The position numbers and the translations under genes are program-made. A stretch of DNA of 64,000 bases from Eumeta japonica. Its lineage: Eukaryota; Arthropoda; Insecta; Lepidoptera; Psychidae. Each line of letters starts with the position of its first letter. Position 1 is the stretch's first letter. Shown here piece by piece: positions 59,601 through 64,000 of this stretch. The notes under the pieces are model-generated. The model was not told the DNA's origin. It saw nothing but the letters and a program-made list of their open reading frames with translations, and searched no databases. Where the stretch lies: the NCBI GenBank assembly GCA_005406025.1, contig BGZK01000219.1, positions 496,001-560,000 of the forward strand. Direction: 5' to 3'.

Positions 59601-62600
59601 TTTGATTTGAAAAAGTATGGGTGTGTGCTAAAAATGAGTGGGTGAGCTATCAGTCCAATGCCTTCTGTATGCCGGTGACCAAGTAATTATTGCACTGTTG
59701 GTGTACCAGTTACAAGCAATAGTACCTAAAATGATTAATTCTGTTAACAAAAGAGGTGTGAAAGTAAATGTCAGCAAGACTAATGTCATGGTGCTTGATA
59801 AAAGCAAAAGTATAACTAAATATATGTATAAAAGTGAGAGTACATGATATATGTGTACTCCAGACTTATCTAGAGTACACATATACTTATATTTAAGTAG
59901 TTTGTTTAGAAATTGGTAAACATAAATTTATATTGAAGGAGTAAATGAGAGAAATAAGGTGAAAAGGGCTTCTGCTTACTAGTGGTGTCTCATGACAAAT
60001 CCATTTCAACATCCGTTATAAGGTTCTGGTCCTTATATTAAATGTAGAATGTGCAATAGTGAATGTTGGCTATAGCAGAAGATACATGAAAATAAAATCA
60101 ATCCAGTGGAAATGTGATCTCTGTATAGTGTATATAAGTTTAAAAAAAAATAGATATAAGAATAGTAATAATAGAGAATGTTATGGTTTGAAAGAAAATG
60201 TAGAAACTAGAATAATTTGCAGTGGTTTGGTCATCCGGAAAGCATGAATAAAAATAGACTGCTGTAAGAGTTTAGCTAGAAAATCATATATGTATACTCA
60301 ATTTTTGACATATTAAAAAAGGTAAAATTATTTTTTTTAATTTTATGCAACATTAGAATGTTGTTAAAATGATCGACGGACATCAGTGAAGCAAGAGAGA
60401 TGTGGAAAGGTTGTTAGATATGGTGACCTCTGCCCACAAACAGGTGTGAGATTATAAAAGGAAAAATTGGTTGTCTGTAAAGTCGGTTTACGAGCGATAA
60501 TTTTACGTGATAACATCATAAGTAAACATTGTTGAAAAATTGCATGCTTTTATGAATTGAATTATTGTCACTTGCCGCAATTGTTGTTGTAATCAACAAT
60601 GGAAACAACATTAACTTTTCAATACACTTTATAAACAGTTCACATGTAGGTTGTGTGCGGCCACTGTCTCTCCTTTACTCAGACGCATCGGCCGATGAAG
60701 TCAAAAAGATATCGCTCGTCCCGCGCTCTCGCTCGCACGCTCGGCTCAGGCGGAACGCGACAATGACTCATGCTTTTTTGTGCCTGCAGCCGGCGTTCAT
60801 CGATTTATAAGACGTTATCATGACAAAAAACATATTTTCACTAATCATTAAAAAACCTAAAGCTCAATGATGACATATTTAGTCAATTTCAAAAATGTGA
60901 ATAATTAATTATGAAAGCAATTTTGCAAAACAAATAAATTACTTTAAAGCAGAACAGAAATTCATTTAGTTTGAAAAGGTAGCATAATAGAACATTCTAC
61001 AGCTCATTGTTAAAATAAATAAAAGTATGCAAATATAAAATAATATGATTAAATACCATTGATATTTGATTAGTCCATTCACTGTGATATTTCCACGATT
61101 CAGTGACATTGTCCCAAATATGGAGTCTTGAAGGAAAACCGACAATTCTATCAGGAAATTCGCGCCATACATCAAAACTGCAAAAAATAAACGAACCTAT
61201 TGTAATAGTCTTTACAAAATACAAGACACAACATGTATTTGAGTTCTTGATCTTTCTATAACAAAAAATATTTTTTACATGCTTGATATGAAAAGACATA
61301 TTCATTTCATTTCATAGCAAAATATTGTGATGCTCCAATAATGTTAATTAGTTTAAATAATTTCTATGCAATGGCAATGCTAAAACTAAGGTTAAGTTTG
61401 AAAGAGATGCAACGAGCTTAGGTTAGGCTATAGATAATTAAATGTTGAAACATTTCAATTATATTTACCCAAATTCAAGTTCATCAGGTGTCAACATGAT
61501 TATATCGTCATCTATTGTTAGTTGACATTCAGTCTCTATCTCAGCATATGGATAAAATCTGTTTGAAAGCTTGTTTTCCTTAGTTCTGATAACTTTTAAT
61601 GGTTTATTGATGACTGGCCACTCTGATGCTGCAACATTGAAACGCAACTGATAAAGATGGACATATTTGTTTCATTTAGCTTAGACTGGTCTAAATAGAT
61701 GTTTCAAAATTATTTTTGAGATAAATAACTGTACATTTCATTTAATGTTCCATCATTTATTCTAATCACATTAAATTTTGGTGGTAGCTAAGCAATTAAG
61801 AGTTTTGCCTTTGAATAAAAAGGTACCAAGTTCGTCACCTGACCACTAAAAAATGAATCAATTATTTTTTACTTAGCAAATTAAACAATTCCCTTCATGC
61901 TTCCATAAGATCTATAAGCTGATCCTAAATATTATCATCACATTGATAACCCTTAACCAGTATCAGTAATGGAGTAATTAAAAATATTTGATACCGCAAC
62001 AAATTCTTATGAAGAGTACCCCTTTAAAACTAAAGCTATTTTAAACAAAAAATGCTAATCATTTGAAAAGTGCACTAAAAGTACAGTATCCTTTACATAT
62101 AATAGACATTTACATTTGTGTTATGTGAACTAATTATGGTATGCAATATATTAATTTCTTCACTTCTCATCTATATGGAATTGTAGATAAACTTTGATGT
62201 TAAAAAGATATTTACATAAATGAAATATCAACTTACAAGGAGGTGGGGGCTTTTTTTGATTGTTCCATATTACAAGTATTTTAGTTAAACTGGGTGTCTT
62301 CACCAGTTTCCTTATTAAAGTGAACAAACTGTCCACACGGTCATATGTCAGTATGACTGCTGTGAAGCCTGCTGCTTTTGGAGCTGTCACGGGCAGGAAC
62401 AAAGGGTTTGTAGGTCCATACTGAAAAACATTTTGTTTCACTATGCAAATAATTATGTACCATAATATATGAAATATATAAATAAACTTTTTTGCATTAC
62501 CATAACATGAATTGTAATTGATTTAAAATTGTTCAATAGATAATGTAAAATGAAATTATAACTACAAAACTTTTCTTAATTTTATTTATATGTATGAATC

Positions 62601-64000
62601 TCAAACAGTCGCAAACTAAAATATGGCAAAAGTGTGGAAATAAAAAATTGAGTACGAACAGCTTTTTATACAAAATTTTAATGAATAAAAGGCTTATTAT
62701 TTGCTTTATTATAAGAGCATATATGCTCTTACGTGTCTGAAAAAACTAATAGTAGGCAGGATTCTATAATTATCTATAAAACCTTCAACATAAAATGACA
62801 GAGTATCAATGTGCAAAGGATATCATACAATCTTGAAAAACCTTAAAGGGGCTATATTTTTTGGAAAATATTTTTAAAGAATTAAATGGAATAGACTTTG
62901 TAGAAGGCCCTGAAAGAAAAATAAAAGTTTCTTTGTTTGTTATAGCATTACACAGAATTGACTTTCATGAGGTGTTTACACTTGATTTTCTTGTTGGTCT
63001 GTCTGTTCAGATGAAGTCAAGGACAAAAACTAGTGTACAATAAAACTAACATATAATGATCATACTCACCAGGTGTTCAGGTAAATTCCATTCCTCATAA
63101 GTTTTCACAGATAAGGGAAATACTTTTTCATTAATGATCTCTAATGTTGTCATCGTAATTTTTTCCATAGTTGAAAAATATTTATCATAGACCCATCTCC
63201 CATGTGCATACAATTCGCCTCTTCTCTCATCACTAATAGTATTCACAATGTTTAATAAATTTTTTATATTCGATTCAGGTATAAATATTGCTATTCTATG
63301 CCAGTCAATATGAGAGTCAAAAGGCATCACAATTGAATCAGCTATAACTATTGGTATGCAACCTGATGCTAACGCCTCCATCAATGAAATTTGAGCCAAT
63401 CTTGCACTTCTAATAACCAAACAGAACAAACCGTGTTTCAAAACATCTGGATAGTTATACAACTTCCCTGTAACATATTGACATCTTAAAGAATAATTGG
63501 TTTCAGAATTAGTATTGCATCTGTCAAGTAAAAACAAATCATTCGAAGAAGAAGCGATGTACTGAAGATATGTCAAATAATCATATGGGACATTTATCTG
63601 GGCAGATATCACCAAAAAAGATTTCTTTTCAGGTTGACTGCAATCTATATGTGAAGCAACTTCGCTATAAACTGGGATTGATACATCAAAACCATATCTA
63701 AAAGTCCATGTGTCAAAACCAGCCCCAGCAATGATAGCTTTGCTTGTTTGTAAGTCTACTACTGTATTATAGTTAGGAGGTGATCCTGGTAACATATTGA
63801 AGATGATATGGTTTTCACCATCGCTCCAACTGTAATAAATTTTATAATTGTTTAATCTAAAGCAGAATTCTATATACAAAATTATTAAATAAACTTATAA
63901 GCGTAGTCACAATTACTTTTAATAATTTTGTAGTAACAACCAAAAATATATTTGAGAAATACTTACTGAGGTAAAGACTGCAGAGCTTGGCCCACATGTT
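56403..64000 (-). CDS. Ext2: Exostosin-2 (EXT2), C-terminal part, seven exons
   Basis: The gene encodes the EXT2 subunit of the heparan sulfate co-polymerase, a Golgi type II membrane glycosyltransferase that acts with EXT1. By splicing on GT-AG borders I join seven exons: 64000-63967 (runs off the window), 63829-63070, 62420-62237, 61628-61469, 61177-61057, 59383-59225 and 56624-56403. All codon phases agree across the joins and give about 545 residues ending in DLGAL and a TAA stop at 56405-56403. The order is: end of the GT47 exostosin domain ([20 protein letters not shown], then [10 protein letters not shown]), then the GT64 domain ([32 protein letters not shown] with the DxD metal site, [42 protein letters not shown]). 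Human EXT2 has 718 residues, so about 170 N-terminal residues, including the membrane anchor, lie beyond 64000. Matches such as [14 protein letters not shown] and the C-terminus favour EXT2 over EXT1 or EXTL3. No broken codon was seen in the joined exons. Confidence 0.95.
58060..58101. repeat. Short fragment of the 31.4-kb SINE family
   Basis: About 40 bases (TTTTAATCACCCCCATGCTG onward, then AGACATACCCTGTCCCA) align with TTTTAACCACCCCATCGCTG and what follows at 31424. It is too short to classify on its own; the call rests on this match inside the window. Confidence 0.5.
58535..59108 (+). mobile_element. Possible solo LTR in an EXT2 intron
   Basis: The segment opens TGTTAAGGACAGCCGC. After a T-rich stretch it becomes CpG-rich and has, in LTR-like order, a TATA-like CTATAAATTA near 58961, an initiator-like stretch about 25 bases on, AATAAA near 59020 and an end near GGGGCGACTGCA. 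The motif AAGAAATCCG occurs twice close to this end. No matching target-site duplication or internal coding region was found and the borders are uncertain, so this is an inference from composition and signal order. Confidence 0.33.
59225..59383 (-). CDS. Ext2: EXT2 exon: [13 protein letters not shown] segment
   Basis: This 159-nt exon (53 codons) lies between acceptor TTATTACAG and donor GTACAG. It reads [40 protein letters not shown] and [13 protein letters not shown]. Both ends are phase 0. The NCEDIAMN motif is a hallmark of the GT64 domain. The exon is too short and too flanked by stops to stand out as an open frame by itself; it was found from the expected protein. Confidence 0.94.
59519..59547. 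repeat. Perfect 14-bp inverted repeat
   Basis: CATTGATACATGTC and its reverse complement are separated by a single base, inside the EXT2 intron just upstream of the 59225-59383 exon on the coding strand. No function is evident. Confidence 0.7.
59610..60480 (+). pseudogene. Decayed RTE-like LINE, reverse-transcriptase 3' part
   Basis: This is a broken non-LTR retrotransposon, antisense to EXT2 within its intron. 59638-59847 reads [11 protein letters not shown], then [20 protein letters not shown], which matches the palm and following region of RTE-type reverse transcriptases, where the catalytic box is normally YADD; here the second residue of the pair is changed (YAGD). Further on, 60170-60240 reads [12 protein letters not shown] and SGLVIRKA (family: CGLKEDVVTRVE..GMLRWFGH), and about 60374-60405 reads [11 protein letters not shown]. 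The middle of the gene is missing, stops and frameshifts break the frame, and no 5' part is present. A piece of the same family lies at 25828-26100 on the other strand. Confidence 0.7.
59847..59886. repeat. Inverted repeat inside the LINE remnant
   Basis: ATATGTGTACTC and GAGTACACATAT are separated by a 12-base centre. It is probably a chance or secondary hairpin within decayed LINE DNA. Confidence 0.5.
61057..61177 (-). CDS. Ext2: EXT2 exon: [14 protein letters not shown] segment
   Basis: The acceptor TTTTTTGCAG precedes 61177 and the donor GTATTT begins at 61056. It encodes [20 protein letters not shown], then [20 protein letters not shown], and ends between codons. The donor GTATTT is weak, but the next exon starts VLTGAAF, exactly as in EXT2 of other animals, so the join is well supported. 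Confidence 0.93.
61469..61628 (-). CDS. Ext2: EXT2 exon: DxD catalytic motif
   Basis: The acceptor used is AATGTTGCAG before 61628; an upstream alternative AG (TTTATCAG) would break the phase and family match. It reads [40 protein letters not shown] and [14 protein letters not shown], ending two bases into a Gly codon before GTAAAT at 61468. IDDDIIML carries the GT64 DxD motif that holds the divalent metal and the UDP diphosphate, so the catalytic site appears intact. Confidence 0.95.
62237..62420 (-). CDS. Ext2: EXT2 exon: start of GT64 domain
   Basis: The acceptor is TTTTTCAG before 62420 and the donor GTAAGT starts at 62236. The exon reads [57 protein letters not shown] and PPPP plus one base. 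It opens the GT64 N-acetylglucosaminyltransferase domain: the ILTYDR strand and the WNNQ motif bind the UDP-sugar in this family. Confidence 0.95.
63070..63829 (-). CDS. Ext2: EXT2 exon: GT47 exostosin domain, C-terminal half
   Basis: This is the largest exon in the window (760 nt). The acceptor TTATTACAG precedes 63829, and the donor GTGAGTATG begins at 63069. It encodes [20 protein letters not shown], then [26 protein letters not shown] and the nucleotide-sugar-binding type motif [10 protein letters not shown] with PFDSHIDW. It ends at [10 protein letters not shown]. The segment is open throughout and closely follows EXT2 proteins. It finishes exactly between codons, so the next exon begins in phase 0. 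Confidence 0.95.
63967..64000 (-). CDS. Ext2: EXT2 exon (5' end outside window)
   Basis: This is a partial exon reading [10 protein letters not shown] plus two bases of a split His codon, followed by the donor GTAAGT at 63966-63961. It joins in phase to the next exon to read [18 protein letters not shown], which fits the EXT2 family at the start of the conserved NHxxFNMLPG segment. Confidence 0.88.

Noticed and set aside
60997..61305. 102-codon frame as one uninterrupted EXT2 exon
   Set aside because: Only 61057-61177 matches EXT2 and is bounded by splice sites; the rest is intron read-through.
62160..62441. Start codon of the 93-codon minus-strand frame as a gene start
   Set aside because: The ATG is in the intron upstream of the acceptor; the coding part begins at 62420.
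1..64000. CRISPR arrays, operons, prophage or bacterial defence genes
   Set aside because: Spliced genes, animal protein families and eukaryotic transposons show this is insect nuclear DNA; no regularly spaced direct repeats were seen.

Overview
The window looks like a stretch of insect nuclear DNA, most likely from a moth or butterfly (Lepidoptera). The background is AT-rich and gene-poor and is broken by short CpG-dense islands. Introns are large with GT-AG borders, and the interspersed repeats (mariner, RTE-like LINEs, tRNA-derived SINEs, small MITEs) are of kinds I associate with lepidopteran genomes. The order-level call is inference; no rRNA or other marker gene is present.

Only two protein-coding genes can be supported, both on the minus strand and both incomplete here. 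(1) The first coding exon of the serum response factor gene (blistered/SRF), 28976-29380. It holds the N-terminus and the first part of the MADS box and ends at a splice donor inside the MADS box. The rest is not recognisable in the 28.9 kb downstream of it, so most of 1-28975 is probably first intron. (2) The 3' two thirds to three quarters of an exostosin-2 gene (EXT2, sister of tout-velu in Drosophila), seven exons between 64000 and 56403, encoding the end of the GT47 domain and the complete GT64 domain up to the stop codon.

Layout on the plus-strand scale. 1-28975: putative SRF intron 1, with CpG-dense islands (about 420-800, 9700-10170, 12050-12900, 19190-19460, 19690-19930, 21360-21500, 21930-22110), a decayed mariner (16965-18275), a tRNA-SINE piece, a 185-bp MITE and an antisense LINE 3' end. 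28920-29900: SRF exon, CpG island and promoter-proximal region with a perfect CArG box, the SRF protein's own binding site. 30800-35265: a large nested inverted repeat, read as a long-TIR DNA transposon that contains a broken gene for a Cys/His-motif protein; its left arm is split by a SINE/hexamer-repeat composite flanked by 130-bp direct repeats. 35266-56400: intergenic DNA with more repeat copies, a second mariner fragment, a 66-bp near-perfect palindrome, MITEs and two degenerate tandem arrays. 56403-64000: EXT2, whose introns carry an RTE-like LINE fragment and an LTR-like segment.

The two genes act in unrelated processes: SRF is a transcription factor used in tracheal terminal cells and wing intervein cells, and EXT2 is half of the heparan sulfate polymerase in the Golgi. 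Nothing in the sequence links them except shared strand. The most noteworthy signals are the CArG box upstream of SRF with a second identical decamer in the putative intron, and the composite long inverted-repeat element at 30.8-35.3 kb.
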